From contig NZ_VTQH01000001.1 of NCBI RefSeq assembly GCF_008763945.1, positions 333,441-397,440 of the forward strand: 64,000 bases of DNA, read 5' to 3'. Source of the stretch: Microbacterium testaceum StLB037. GTDB lineage: Bacteria > Actinomycetota > Actinomycetes > Actinomycetales > Microbacteriaceae. The translations under genes and the position numbers were made by a program. This document shows, in pieces, positions 31,837 through 40,877 of the stretch. How positions within the stretch are numbered: the first letter of the stretch is position 1; the number at the start of each line of letters is the position of its first letter. The notes beneath the pieces are model-generated. The model had not been told where the DNA came from, searched no databases, and saw only the letters and a list, made by a program, of their open reading frames with translations.

Positions 31837-34134
31837 TCAGACCACGAAACGCCCGCCGGCGATCGTCAGGGTCTGAGGCCGCGTGGTCAGCGCATCGACC
31901 CGCGCGCTGTCGCGATACACGCGCACGCGGTCGACCTCCGCGGCGTCGACGACCAGGGTGAAGCCGTCGGCGATCGCGAGACCGTCGAGGGCGGCGACCA
32001 CCTTGTCGTGCGTCTCGTCGCCGTTCACCGAGACCGTCGCGAGGTCGGTGCCCGCGGCATCCCGCAGCGTGAGCTCGTAATAAAGACGCCCCTGGAAGTA
32101 GTAGTCGTGGGGGCGGATCCCCGTCGAGGTCGCCGTGAGATGCGTGCCGTCGCGGCTGATCCCGACCCAGCCGGAGAGCCAGTCCATGATGCCCACGAAC
32201 TTCAGCCCCGAGGCGACGGTGACCGGCGCCGTGCGCCACAGGGCCTCGAGGGTGCCGTCCGCGCCCTGCAGCACGACCGTGATGTGACCGCTGTCTGCGC
32301 CGAGGTCCTTCGCCGTGGACTCGGCGGCCACGAGCGTGCTGGTCGCGCCGCCGAGAGTGGACAGGGCCGTCACCCGCGCGGACGCGCCGTCGTGCTCGCC
32401 CAGATCGATCGAGCCGTCGACGAGCGAGAGCGCTCCGACGGGCAGGTCGTAGCCGACGGAGCGTTCCACGACGGCATCGTGGGAGTCGACGGCGACCCAG
32501 ATCGGGTTCTGCAGCGCCGGGTAGGCCGAGAGGGATGACAGGACGGATGCCGACACCGGAACGCCCCACTGCGTGAAGAACGGTCCGAGATCGCGGTCGG
32601 CGACCTGGGACGCCATCTCGGCGAAGAGGTCTTTCTTGTCCTGATCGGGCTCCGGCATCGACCCGCCGCGGATGCGTCGCACGCGGTACGCCTGGTTGAG
32701 CGCGGGGTAGAAGCCGTCGCCGAACGATCGGCGCAGCTGCTCGAACAGGTACAGGCCCAGGAAGGGGTCGTCCGCGGTCAGTCGCTCGTGGTCGCGCTGG
32801 TCGAGCGGCTGCGAGAGGTACTGCGCGACGCGGTCCTTCCGGTCAGCCTCGTCGTCGAGGCGGTTCTGCCCGGTGAGCCGGTGCTGCAGGATGAGGGCCG
32901 AGATGTTGACGGTGACCTCCATCAGACCGCTCCAGCGATAGACGGGCGCCTGGAAGGTGTGCCCCACCTCGTGCCAGACGCCCCAGCTGTCGGTGTCGGT
33001 CAGCAGGGTCTCGCTCGCTCCCGTGTCGATCTGGAAGCACACCCATTGGCTGGTGGCGAACGCCCAGCCGCCGCCCGAGTCCGGTCCGCCGAAATAGACG
33101 CGTCCGGGCAGCTTCCGCCCGATCCCGACCGCCGCGTACGACAGGCCGTAGACGTCGCAGGTGTACTCCACGACCCGATCCAGACGCAGGATCACGTCGG
33201 CCGGATCCCAGGCGACCGCGCGCGCCGCCAGGTCGTCGACGAGGCGACGCTGCACATCGGCGAAGGCGCGCTGCCCGACGAGGGTGACCGCGGGAGCGCT
33301 CGGCCACGCCGCGAGCTGCGCGGCGAATTCGTCCGCTGTCGTCCGATCCTTCACCCACACCGGGTGCGGGGCTCCCCCGCTGAGGGTCAGCTCGACGGTG
33401 CGGTCGACGGACGTGTTCTGCACGTAGACGATGCCGTCCTGCGAGGCGATGACGTTCTGCCGCCCGGCGACGAGCGCGGTGGCCACGAGCTCCGTCTTCT
33501 GCCCGCCGTTGAGGTCTCGCCACGGCCCCCGGGTCCCGATGATCAGCGACACCGTCGTGGGCGCGTCCTCGGGCACGAGCACCTCGAGACTCTGGCCGGA
33601 GAGAACGTATCGGCCGGTCGGCTGGAGGTCGCTGTGCGGGAACTGCCGGTTCTCGAGGTTCACCACGTCGTTCTGCCGTCCGTGCGGCAGCGCGCTGACG
33701 CGGGTCGATCCGCCCGTCACGTCGTGCGCCACGACCCCTGCGGCGCGGACCTCGAACGTCGTGCTCGCCGTCCCGGACGCCGAGGACACCGTGAGGGTGC
33801 CCGTCTCGGCGATCGCGCCGGTGCGGACGCGCAGGGTCGTCTCGAAGACGCCCGAGTCGTCGGTGAGCCCGGACGGCTGGTCGATCACGCCCTGGTCGGG
33901 GTCGCCCAGCCAGAGGGCGAGCGCTTCTCCCCCGCGGCGGGCTCCGGTGTCGTCGACGCTGGTCGCACGGACCGTCAGCACCTCGTCCGGGTACGCCCAC
34001 GGGCGAGACGTCGTCACGTCCCAGATGCGGACTCCGCTGACCGCCCACGCGGGCGTCGCCACGACGGTGGACACCGCGGGGACCGCCCAGGCTCCCGCGA
34101 CGAGGACGGATCGGCGGGTGAGGGAAGAGGTCAT
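31837..34134 (-). CDS. Tat-exported M60 (enhancin-like) metallopeptidase
   Basis: 765 residues. The N-terminus carries a twin-arginine signal, RR at residues 7-8 (LTRRSVLVAG), with likely cleavage after Ala31. An Ig-like beta-rich domain spans about residues 32-140. The M60 core is centred on WHEVGH (zinc ligands His388 and His392, catalytic Glu389) with the third ligand Glu406 in MEVTVN, matching the HExGH(8-28)E pattern of mucin-cleaving enhancin-type proteases. The C-terminal region with IRPHDYYFQGRLYYEL resembles the putative mucin/carbohydrate-binding module of enhancins (PF03272). AAAGGCGA precedes the ATG. The frame continues upstream antisense to the next gene, which I exclude. Confidence 0.85.
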   Translation of the reverse strand: MTSSLTRRSVLVAGAWAVPAVSTVVATPAWAVSGVRIWDVTTSRPWAYPDEVLTVRATSVDDTGARRGGEALALWLGDPDQGVIDQPSGLTDDSGVFETTLRVRTGAIAETGTLTVSSASGTASTTFEVRAAGVVAHDVTGGSTRVSALPHGRQNDVVNLENRQFPHSDLQPTGRYVLSGQSLEVLVPEDAPTTVSLIIGTRGPWRDLNGGQKTELVATALVAGRQNVIASQDGIVYVQNTSVDRTVELTLSGGAPHPVWVKDRTTADEFAAQLAAWPSAPAVTLVGQRAFADVQRRLVDDLAARAVAWDPADVILRLDRVVEYTCDVYGLSYAAVGIGRKLPGRVYFGGPDSGGGWAFATSQWVCFQIDTGASETLLTDTDSWGVWHEVGHTFQAPVYRWSGLMEVTVNISALILQHRLTGQNRLDDEADRKDRVAQYLSQPLDQRDHERLTADDPFLGLYLFEQLRRSFGDGFYPALNQAYRVRRIRGGSMPEPDQDKKDLFAEMASQVADRDLGPFFTQWGVPVSASVLSSLSAYPALQNPIWVAVDSHDAVVERSVGYDLPVGALSLVDGSIDLGEHDGASARVTALSTLGGATSTLVAAESTAKDLGADSGHITVVLQGADGTLEALWRTAPVTVASGLKFVGIMDWLSGWVGISRDGTHLTATSTGIRPHDYYFQGRLYYELTLRDAAGTDLATVSVNGDETHDKVVAALDGLAIADGFTLVVDAAEVDRVRVYRDSARVDALTTRPQTLTIAGGRFVV

Positions 34135-34230
34135 CGGTCGCCTTTCACGGCACGTGCGGGGCCCGGGGCACGACCGAGCGGACGACGGGATCCTAGGTCT
34201 GATCGCGCGACGCGCCGGCTCGTTCGTCCC

Positions 34231-34289
34231 GGCCGCCCGACGGGTGAACCCGCAGGCCGGTCTTCGGCCCTGGGCCGCCCGCGGGTGAA
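34231..34289. repeat. Direct repeat in divergent promoter region (candidate operator)
   Basis: GGCCGCCCGACGGGTGAA (34231-34248) recurs as GGCCGCCCG-CGGGTGAA (34273-34289), 42 bp start to start, about four helical turns. Each copy has a palindromic CCCG(A)CGGG core. They lie between the divergent M60 peptidase and HprK/PqqD-like genes. Confidence 0.5.
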
Positions 34290-34371
34290 AGAAGTGACCG
34301 TCCAGGGTGAGTCTTGGAGCGACGACAGCGGAGTCCCGCACCCGGCCCGAGGCCGCGCCTCCCGACGGCTC

Positions 34372-34377
34372 TACGGT
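34372..34377 (+). promoter_or_regulatory. Putative leaderless promoter of the HprK/PqqD-like gene
   Basis: TACGGT followed by 6 nt and the GTG at 34384; no ribosome binding site in between. Confidence 0.55.
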
Positions 34378-34383
34378 AGGCCG

Positions 34384-35487
34384 GTGACCCCTTCCCTCCC
34401 CGCCGAACAGCTCATCGTCGACGCCGTCGGCGCCCGTATCGGCATCGACGTCTCGGGGCTCGACGCGACGGGTCGCGCGGCGATCGCTCGCGCGTGGGAG
34501 GACGCCCTCGCCCCCGGCTCCACTGCCGCCCTCACCGTCGTCACCCCCTCCACCGACGCACCTCTCGCCCAGATGCTGTCCGACCTGTCGAGCACCGTCA
34601 CCCAGGCCGCGATCTCCGCGGGCCGCGGCACGCTGCTCCTGCTGCACGCGGCGGGACTCGCCACGGCCGACGGGCGGGTGAGCGTGCTGGTCGGCCCCTC
34701 GGGCGCGGGCAAGACGACGGCCACGCGCACCCTCGCCCGCCACCGCGGATACGTCACCGACGAGACGGTCGGCATTCGCGCCGACGGGACGGTGCACCCG
34801 TACCGCAAGCCGCTGTCGGTCATCACCGAGGGCCACGCGTTCAAGGTGCAGTCGTCCCCGGGCGAGCTCGGCCTGCGGCCGCTTCCCGACGCGCCGTTGC
34901 GCGTGGGCCGGTTCGTCCTCCTCGACCGTCGCGCGGAGCCGACGCCCGCGCGGCTGACGCCGATCGCCGACTCCGAGGCGCTGACCGCCCTGGCCCCGCA
35001 CTGCAGCGCCCTCGCGGTGCTCCCCCGGCCGCTGCGCACGATGGCGCGCCTTCTCGGCGAGACCGGTGGCGCCCTGCGCGCGGAGTACTCCGAGGCGAGC
35101 GACCTCGTCGCACTCCTGAGCGACATGGATGCCGCAGAGCTCGCGCTCCCCTCCGGGGAACCGACCGACCCGTCGGTCGAGCACGACATCGCGCTGTCCC
35201 TCGACGACGGCGCCCCCGCCCCTCGCTACCGCAGACCCGAGGTCGCCGACTGGGTGCCCCTGACTGGCGGCCGCCTCGCGGTGCTCACCGCCGCGCACGA
35301 CGGAGGCGGCACCCTCCGCGTCCTCGCGGGCCTCGCTCCCCTGCTGTGGGATCTCGCCCCCGGAGCATCGCGCGCCGCCGTGGTGCGGGCCATCGTCGAC
35401 GAGATCGGCGATCCGGCCGCGGAGGCCGGGGTGCTCGGCATCCTGGACGAACTCGTCGAGGCGGGGCTCCTCGAGCTCTCGAGCTGA
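34384..35487 (+). CDS. HPr-kinase-like ATPase fused to a PqqD-like domain
   Basis: 367 residues. A P-loop VLVGPSGAGKTTATRTLA sits at about residues 104-120, followed by RGYVTDETVGI, the arrangement of HprK-related serine-kinase-like ATPases found in RiPP and polysaccharide loci. From about residue 265 the sequence changes to a PqqD-like (RiPP recognition element) pattern: ADWVPLTGGRLAVL, then LLWDLAPGASRAAVV and a C-terminal helix GILDELVEAGLLEL. No radical SAM enzyme, precursor peptide or PqqE-like gene is adjacent. A longer GTG start at 34285 in the same frame is possible. Role unknown; handling or modification of a peptide or cell-surface polymer is only an inference. Confidence 0.7.
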   Translation: MTPSLPAEQLIVDAVGARIGIDVSGLDATGRAAIARAWEDALAPGSTAALTVVTPSTDAPLAQMLSDLSSTVTQAAISAGRGTLLLLHAAGLATADGRVSVLVGPSGAGKTTATRTLARHRGYVTDETVGIRADGTVHPYRKPLSVITEGHAFKVQSSPGELGLRPLPDAPLRVGRFVLLDRRAEPTPARLTPIADSEALTALAPHCSALAVLPRPLRTMARLLGETGGALRAEYSEASDLVALLSDMDAAELALPSGEPTDPSVEHDIALSLDDGAPAPRYRRPEVADWVPLTGGRLAVLTAAHDGGGTLRVLAGLAPLLWDLAPGASRAAVVRAIVDEIGDPAAEAGVLGILDELVEAGLLELSS

Positions 35488-35491
35488 GTGC

Positions 35492-36262
35492 TCAGCCGCA
35501 GGTGCCGTCGCTCTGCAGCGCCGGATCGTTCAGGATGCCGCCGGCCACATCGAACGTCGCGACGAGGTCCTGCCCCTGGACGGTGGCGGAAGTCAGGGTG
35601 AGGCCCGCCGGAAGTCGGTCGGCGATGCACAGGCTCGTCGTCTTGAGCACCGAATCGGCGACGCCGCCGAACTGGGAGCGCAGCGTATCGGCGTCGATCG
35701 CGTTGCCGCCCACCTGGAACGTGGACGGCGTGAGGGTGAGATCGCCCGCGTCGGCGCCGGGGGTGACCCCGATGCCCACGGGGATCGCGATGCCGAAGAG
35801 CGAGAGCGAGGTCTCGATGTTCACGTCGGGCGCGGCGACGGTGACGGAGCTGGCCGGGAGGTCGGGGACCTCGGAGAGCAGCGCCTTGAGCTGGTCTGGG
35901 TTCAGGCGCACCGAGGCCACTCCCCCGTCCGCCGCGGCGTCGCCCGAGACGGGCACGCCACGGAGGTCGACGCGGACGTCGCCCGTGATGGGCCCGAGGG
36001 TGACGTCGTCCGACGACACCGTCACCTCGTTCAAACGCCCGCCGAGCAACTGCGGCAGGACCAGGCCCGCCACCGACACGGCGACGTCCTGGTCGTCGGG
36101 CAGGCCGACGTTCTTCACGACGAGCGAGCGCACCGTGCTGGTCACGACCGAGCGCGCGATGAACTCCGCGGCGACGACCGCGCCGGCCAGCAGCACGACC
36201 GCCACCACCAGGACGGCGATCCAGCGACCGGTCCGGCGGCGGGGAGCCGTGGCATCCGTCAT
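35492..36262 (-). CDS. DUF2993 (LmeA-like) membrane-anchored lipid-binding protein
   Basis: 256 residues. One N-terminal membrane anchor (about residues 13-35) after an Arg-rich start, then a beta-rich extracytoplasmic domain typical of DUF2993, the family of mycobacterial LmeA, which binds phospholipids and affects lipomannan maturation. The visible pattern is repeated short strands (VTLGPITGDVRVDLRGV). It is 3 bp downstream of argS on the same strand and convergent with the HprK/PqqD-like gene, whose stop is 4 bp away. Confidence 0.78.
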   Translation of the reverse strand: MTDATAPRRRTGRWIAVLVVAVVLLAGAVVAAEFIARSVVTSTVRSLVVKNVGLPDDQDVAVSVAGLVLPQLLGGRLNEVTVSSDDVTLGPITGDVRVDLRGVPVSGDAAADGGVASVRLNPDQLKALLSEVPDLPASSVTVAAPDVNIETSLSLFGIAIPVGIGVTPGADAGDLTLTPSTFQVGGNAIDADTLRSQFGGVADSVLKTTSLCIADRLPAGLTLTSATVQGQDLVATFDVAGGILNDPALQSDGTCG

Positions 36263-36265
36263 CGT

Positions 36266-37930
36266 CTACATCCGCTCCGGAGCGCTGACGCCAAGGAGGT
36301 CGAGGCCGTTGCGCAGCACCTGACCCGTGGCGTCGTTCAGCCACAGACGCGTGCGGTGGACCGACTCCACGGGTGCGTCGCCGAGCGGGATGACACGGCA
36401 GTTGTCGTACCAGCGGTGGTACAGGCCCGCAAGCTCCTCGAGGTAGCGCGCGACGCGGTGCGGCTCGCGGACCTCGGCGGCGAACGCCACGACGCGCGGG
36501 TACTCCTGGAGCGCGCCGAGCAGCGCCGACTCGGTCTCGTGATCGAGCAGTTCGGGAGCGAACTCGGAGCGGTCGACGCCCGAGTCGGCGGCGTTGCGGG
36601 CGACGTTGTGCGTGCGCGCGTGGGCGTACTGCACGTAGAAGACGGGGTTGTCGTTGGTGCGCTTCTGCAGGATCTCGGGGTCGAGCGTCAACGGCGAATC
36701 GGCCGGGTAGCGCGCGAGCGAGTACCGCAGGGCGTCGGTGCCGAGCCACGCCTGCAGATCGTCGAGCTCGACGATGTTCCCCGCGCGCTTGGACAGGCGC
36801 GCGCCGTTGATCGAGACGAGCTGACCGATCAGCACCTCGATGTCCTTCTCGGGGTCGTCTCCCGCCGCGCCGGCGAGGGCCTTGAGGCGGTGCACGTAGC
36901 CGTGATGATCGGCACCGAGCAGGTAGATCTTGTGCGCGAATCCGCGGTCGCCCTTGTTGAGGTAGTACGCGGCGTCCGCGGCGAAGTAGGTGTACTCGCC
37001 GTTCGAGCGACGGATGACGCGGTTCTTGTCGTCACCGAAGTCGGTCGTGCGCACCCACACGGCGTCGTCTTCGTCGAAGACGTGGCCCTGCTCGCGCAGC
37101 CGGTCGACGGCCTCGTCGACGAGACTCGGCTGTCCCTCGATGCGGGCGTGCAGATCGCGCTCCGAGAACCAGACGTCGAAGTGGACGTTGAAACGCGCGA
37201 GGGAGGCCTGGATCTCGCCCAGCTGGAAGTCGTAGGCGAGCTCGGTGGCGACCGCGATCTGCTCCGCACGGTCGAGCTCGAGGATGTCGGCCCGGGCCGC
37301 CCGCACGCGCTCGGCGAGAGCGGCGATGTAGGCGCCGCCGTAGCCGTCTTCGGGGGTCGGCTCGCCCGCGATCGCGGCGACGACCGACCGGCCGAAGCGT
37401 TCCATCTGCGCGCCGGCGTCGTTGATGTAGAACTCGCGCACGAGCGTTGCGCCACTGGCCAGCAGGACGCGGGCGATCGCGTCGCCGAGAGCGGCCCAAC
37501 GGGTGTGGCCGATGTGCAGCGGACCGGTGGGGTTGGCGCTGACGAACTCGAGGTTGATCGTGTTGCCGCGCTGGCTGTCGTTCGTTCCGAACGCCGCCCC
37601 CTGCTCGACGATCTGGCGCGCGAGCGCGCCGGCGGCAGCGGCGTCGAGGCGGATGTTGATGAAGCCGGGGCCGGCGACCTCGACGCTGGCGATGCCGTCG
37701 ACGGCCTCGAGGCCCGCGGCGATCTCGGCCGCGAACTCGCGCGGGTTGGCGCCGACGACCTTCGACAGCTTGAGCGCGGCGTTCGACGCCCAGTCGCCGT
37801 GGTCACGGTTCTTCGGCCGCTCGAGCGGGAGGTCGGCCACCGTGATCCCGGCCGACGACCCCTCTCGTCGCCCCTCGGCAAGGGGGGCGATGACGGTGAG
37901 CAGGGCGGCGGAGAGGGCTGCAGGATCCAT
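36266..37930 (-). CDS. argS: Arginyl-tRNA synthetase
   Basis: 554 residues, class I synthetase. HIGH box in [16 protein letters not shown]; the KMSKS counterpart is degenerate ([10 protein letters not shown]), as is usual for ArgRS. The N-terminal additional domain and the C-terminal DALR anticodon domain are present. TAGACT lies 9 nt upstream of the ATG. A tRNA-Arg(CCG) gene lies about 3.2 kb away on the same strand. Confidence 0.97.
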   Translation of the reverse strand: MDPAALSAALLTVIAPLAEGRREGSSAGITVADLPLERPKNRDHGDWASNAALKLSKVVGANPREFAAEIAAGLEAVDGIASVEVAGPGFINIRLDAAAAGALARQIVEQGAAFGTNDSQRGNTINLEFVSANPTGPLHIGHTRWAALGDAIARVLLASGATLVREFYINDAGAQMERFGRSVVAAIAGEPTPEDGYGGAYIAALAERVRAARADILELDRAEQIAVATELAYDFQLGEIQASLARFNVHFDVWFSERDLHARIEGQPSLVDEAVDRLREQGHVFDEDDAVWVRTTDFGDDKNRVIRRSNGEYTYFAADAAYYLNKGDRGFAHKIYLLGADHHGYVHRLKALAGAAGDDPEKDIEVLIGQLVSINGARLSKRAGNIVELDDLQAWLGTDALRYSLARYPADSPLTLDPEILQKRTNDNPVFYVQYAHARTHNVARNAADSGVDRSEFAPELLDHETESALLGALQEYPRVVAFAAEVREPHRVARYLEELAGLYHRWYDNCRVIPLGDAPVESVHRTRLWLNDATGQVLRNGLDLLGVSAPERM

Positions 37931-37969
37931 AACCCTGCAAGTCTAGGGCGCGGCGCCTGGGAGGCCGCG

Positions 37970-38773
37970 TCAGGCGATCCGCACCAGGGCCCGGTGATCG
38001 TCGGGCTCCGCCGCGGGGGCGTCTTCGAGCACGGCATCCACCCTCATCCGCTCGAGTCCCACGTACCCGCCGTGGAAACTGAGGAAGGCGCAGTCGGCCG
38101 CATCGCGCCCCGTAGCGATACGCACGAGCGAGCGCCGGTCGGCGAGGCGTGTCGCGTCGACGACGTACCAGGCGCCGTCGAGGTACGCCTCGGCGACGGC
38201 GTGGAAGTCCATCGGCTCGAGCCCGGGAGCGAAGCACGCGGTGTAGCGGGCGGGCATGTCCATCGCGCGCAGGAGAGCGATCACCACGTGCGCGTAGTCG
38301 CGGCAGACGCCCTGGCCTGTGGACAGGGTCGTCACGGCACTGTCGGTGCCGAGGCTGAGCCCGGGCGTGTAGGTGACGGTGGATGCCACGAAGTCCGACA
38401 CCGCGGTGAGCAGCTCGCGCCCCGACAGACCGCGGAATTGCCGCCGGGCCTGGGCGAACACCTCGTCGGACTGGCAGTAGCGGCTCGGACGCAGGTAGCC
38501 GATCGTGTCGAGATCGGTCGTGCGAGGGCTCTCGGCGGAGCCGGAGACGACCGCTTCGTAGCGCACCGAGAGGGGGCCCTGGTCGGCGGTGAGCCGGTGC
38601 AGTCGACTGCCGGCGTGGTCGACGAGCTCCGTGGGCGCATAGGTGCGATCGCCCTGCGAGAACGTCAGGTCCTCGCTCGCGAGGGGTGCGCCCTGGGCGG
38701 CGGTGATCTGGAAGATGAGGTCGACGGAGGCCCCGAGATCGAGGTCGAGTTCAGCGGTCACGCGGCGCGGCAC
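37970..38773 (-). CDS. Transglutaminase-like cysteine protease family protein
   Basis: 267 residues. The catalytic triad of the transglutaminase core is visible: Cys in GQGVCRDYAHVVIALLRA, His in MDFHAVAEAYL and Asp in YVVDATR. An N-terminal beta-rich domain precedes it, as in the Bact_transglu_N-type proteins. No signal peptide is seen, so it is cytoplasmic. The actual reaction (protease, amidase or crosslinking) cannot be told. GAGGA 7 nt before the GTG at 38773 supports the start. Confidence 0.85.
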   Translation of the reverse strand: MPRRVTAELDLDLGASVDLIFQITAAQGAPLASEDLTFSQGDRTYAPTELVDHAGSRLHRLTADQGPLSVRYEAVVSGSAESPRTTDLDTIGYLRPSRYCQSDEVFAQARRQFRGLSGRELLTAVSDFVASTVTYTPGLSLGTDSAVTTLSTGQGVCRDYAHVVIALLRAMDMPARYTACFAPGLEPMDFHAVAEAYLDGAWYVVDATRLADRRSLVRIATGRDAADCAFLSFHGGYVGLERMRVDAVLEDAPAAEPDDHRALVRIA

Positions 38774-38827
38774 CGGGCAATCCTCGCACGCATTCCGACC
38801 CCCTCGGCGCGCGTTGTGCGAGGCGGC

Positions 38828-39331
38828 TCAGCCGTCTTTCTTGCCCGGGCCCTTGCCGCCCCCGGGTCCCTTGTCGTCTTTTCCGCCCGGACCCTTGTCG
38901 TCGGGAGCGGGTTGCGAGGGCCCGTCTCCGCCGTCGTCGGTGACGGTGTCCTGCGACTGTTCGGGAGCGAGTTCCGTCGACTCCTCGGTCGATGAACCGG
39001 TCGACGAACCCGTCGACGATTCGGTCGTCGGGGTGGGCTCGGGGCTGGGCACGAGCGAGGTGAGATCGGCGCGGACGGTGGCGATCCGATTCAGGATGCC
39101 GTCGGCCTCGTCGGCCGTGATCTCGCCGGCGTCGCGACGGGCGATCACGTCGGCCTCGAGCGCGTCGAGGCTCGCCAAAGCGGAGGCGTAATCGCCGGTC
39201 GAGGCCTGGTCGGCGACCGTCTGGACGTTCTGCTGCCACGCGGTGGGGGCCTGCGCCGGCGGGGTGCACGCGGCGAGGGCCACGGATGCAGCGAGCAGGA
39301 GCCCGGCAGCGGGAGCTGCTCGCCGGATCAC
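38828..39331 (-). CDS. Lipoprotein with Ser/Thr-rich and Gly/Lys-rich tail
   Basis: 167 residues. Signal peptide with lipobox LAAC at residues 19-22 (acylated Cys22). A helical region of about 70 residues follows, then a Ser/Thr/Glu-rich linker (ESSTGSSTGSSTEES) and a C-terminal KGPGGKDDKGPGGGKGPGKK tail. It overlaps the kinase gene by 4 nt, so it may be made together with it; a sensor or partner of the kinase is a guess. No named family is recognised. Confidence 0.8.
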   Translation of the reverse strand: MIRRAAPAAGLLLAASVALAACTPPAQAPTAWQQNVQTVADQASTGDYASALASLDALEADVIARRDAGEITADEADGILNRIATVRADLTSLVPSPEPTPTTESSTGSSTGSSTEESTELAPEQSQDTVTDDGGDGPSQPAPDDKGPGGKDDKGPGGGKGPGKKDG

Positions 39332-40482
39332 GGACCCACCTCCTGGTACAGGTCGTCCATGTGCTGATCGAGGGGCTGCGGAAGGGACGGCAGGGCGGGC
39401 TCGGTCGTCCCGCCGGCCCCGCCGACGGCCGCGGCGACGCCGATGCCGCCCGCGGCCAGGAGCACCGCGACGATCACGCCGATGACGAGCGCTCGACGCG
39501 ACGGCGTGCGCTTCGCCTCGCGGGGCGCCGTCTTCGCGGACGGCTCGAAGACGCGGGTGGGCGCCGTGCTTCCGCCGAGGGCGGCCGTGGTCAGCGAGGT
39601 GGCCGGCAGCGAGGGGGCGGGAGGGGGCACCGAGACGCCCGACAGGGTTCGGAGCGCGACGATGAGGCTCGTGGCATCCGGTCTCTCACTCGGCTCGATC
39701 GAGGTCATGCGCTCGAGCACCTCGCGCCACGCCGCGGGAATCTGCGCGGGGATCTCGGGGGGAGCGACGAGCCGCGCCGCCAGCGCCTCGTGCGGGGTGC
39801 GGGAACCGAAGGGACGAGAGCCGGTCAACGCCTCGAGCAGGACGAGCCCGAGCGCGTAGACGTCGCTCGCGGGGCCCGCCGGCATCCCGCGCGCCTGCTC
39901 GGGGCTGAGGTAGGCCGCGGTGCCGATCACGGTGTCGGCGCGGGTCACGCGCGTGGCGCCGACGAGAGAGGCGATGCCGAAGTCGGCGAGGGTCGCGCGC
40001 GGAGTCTCGCCGGTGTGTGCGGCGGGGCGGATGAGGATGTTGGAGGGCTTCACATCGCGGTGGACGATCCCCCGGGCGTGGATGACGGCGAACGCCTCGG
40101 CGATCTCGCGGCCGATGCGGGCGACCTCCGGCCCGGGCAGTGCTCCGCGCGCGATGCGATCGGTGAGCGTCGGCCCCGAGATGAGCTCCATCGCGAGATA
40201 AGCGGGCTGCGCGTCGAGCTTCGCGTCGTAGAGGGTGACGAGCGACGGGTGCGACAGCGAGGCGAGCAGCCGGATCTCGGAGCGGACGCGTGCGACGTCG
40301 GACGGATCGGCGCCGTCGCCATCGATGACCTTGAGGGCGAGAGTGCGCTCGAGAGCGGTGTCGACGGCCTCGTAGACGCGCGCGTACCCGCCCTGGCCGA
40401 TCACGCGACCCAGCCGATAGCGCCCGTCGAAGAGGTCGTCGACGGCCGGGTCGTAGGCGACGGTGGGGGTGGGTTCGGTCAT
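39328..40482 (-). CDS. Transmembrane Ser/Thr protein kinase (Hanks type)
   Basis: 384 residues. Kinase subdomains in order: glycine loop GQGGYARVYE, Lys in LALKVIDG, catalytic HRDVKPSN, DFG in LADFGIAS, and activation segment ending in GTAAYLSPEQARG. A single membrane helix at about residues 333-354 is followed by a short external tail of about 30 residues, so there are no PASTA domains. It is coupled to the lipoprotein gene. Confidence 0.93.
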   Translation of the reverse strand: MTEPTPTVAYDPAVDDLFDGRYRLGRVIGQGGYARVYEAVDTALERTLALKVIDGDGADPSDVARVRSEIRLLASLSHPSLVTLYDAKLDAQPAYLAMELISGPTLTDRIARGALPGPEVARIGREIAEAFAVIHARGIVHRDVKPSNILIRPAAHTGETPRATLADFGIASLVGATRVTRADTVIGTAAYLSPEQARGMPAGPASDVYALGLVLLEALTGSRPFGSRTPHEALAARLVAPPEIPAQIPAAWREVLERMTSIEPSERPDATSLIVALRTLSGVSVPPPAPSLPATSLTTAALGGSTAPTRVFEPSAKTAPREAKRTPSRRALVIGVIVAVLLAAGGIGVAAAVGGAGGTTEPALPSLPQPLDQHMDDLYQEVGP

Positions 40483-40512
40483 TCTCGTACTCCGGGGTCG
40501 GACCCCGTGGAC

Positions 40513-40767
40513 TCAGACGAGGTCGTCGTTCGAGGAGCGCGTGGTCGAACGCGTGACCTGCGCTCCCCCGACTCCTTCGGTGCGGGTGACCGTATCGGTT
40601 TGGCGGCGACGCACCAGCAGGACGACACCGATGAGGAAGACGATGACACCCGCCCCCATCATGATGTAGCCGATCGTGGTGAGGTCGACGAACTCGTTCG
40701 GGAGGTTGACCGCGAAGGCGAGGATGGCGCCGATGACGAACAGCGCGATGCCGGCTCCGATGCTCAT
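40513..40767 (-). CDS. DUF6458-like small two-helix membrane protein
   Basis: 84 residues: two hydrophobic helices (about residues 3-20 and 30-52) joined by a short loop, then a basic Thr/Arg-rich tail (VRRRQTDTVTRTEG). MSIGAGIALFVIGAILAF is typical of the actinobacterial DUF6458 family, function unknown. AAGGGG precedes the ATG. Confidence 0.78.
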   Translation of the reverse strand: MSIGAGIALFVIGAILAFAVNLPNEFVDLTTIGYIMMGAGVIVFLIGVVLLVRRRQTDTVTRTEGVGGAQVTRSTTRSSNDDLV

Positions 40768-40825
40768 GACAGACCCCTTTCGAAGGTGACCCCAGCATCC
40801 CAGTCGCCCTCGAAATCGCGGTGTG

Positions 40826-40848
40826 GTCTTGACAACGGCTGTCAAGAC
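40826..40848. promoter_or_regulatory. Perfect palindrome in a divergent intergenic region (candidate operator)
   Basis: GTCTTGACA-acggc-TGTCAAGAC: 9-bp perfect arms with a 5-nt spacer. It lies between the divergent DUF6458 gene and the DUF2188-like gene. Each arm contains TTGACA, a -35-like hexamer, but no -10 at suitable distance is seen on either strand, so operator binding is the better reading. Confidence 0.5.
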
Positions 40849-40877
40849 GGGGGCGGAGTACTCGAGACGGGTGTCAC

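Noticed and set aside
32788..34383. In-frame upstream extension of the HprK/PqqD-like gene
   Set aside because: It is antisense to the M60 peptidase up to 34134. Only the stretch from the GTG at 34285 could be real, which is noted as an alternative.
38828..39331. C-terminal Gly/Lys repeats of the lipoprotein as a tandem DNA repeat of interest
   Set aside because: A short KGPGG repetition explained by low-complexity coding; no long exact nucleotide repeat.
40826..40848. TTGACA in each palindrome arm as -35 of two promoters
   Set aside because: No TANNNT -10 at 16-19 bp on either strand.
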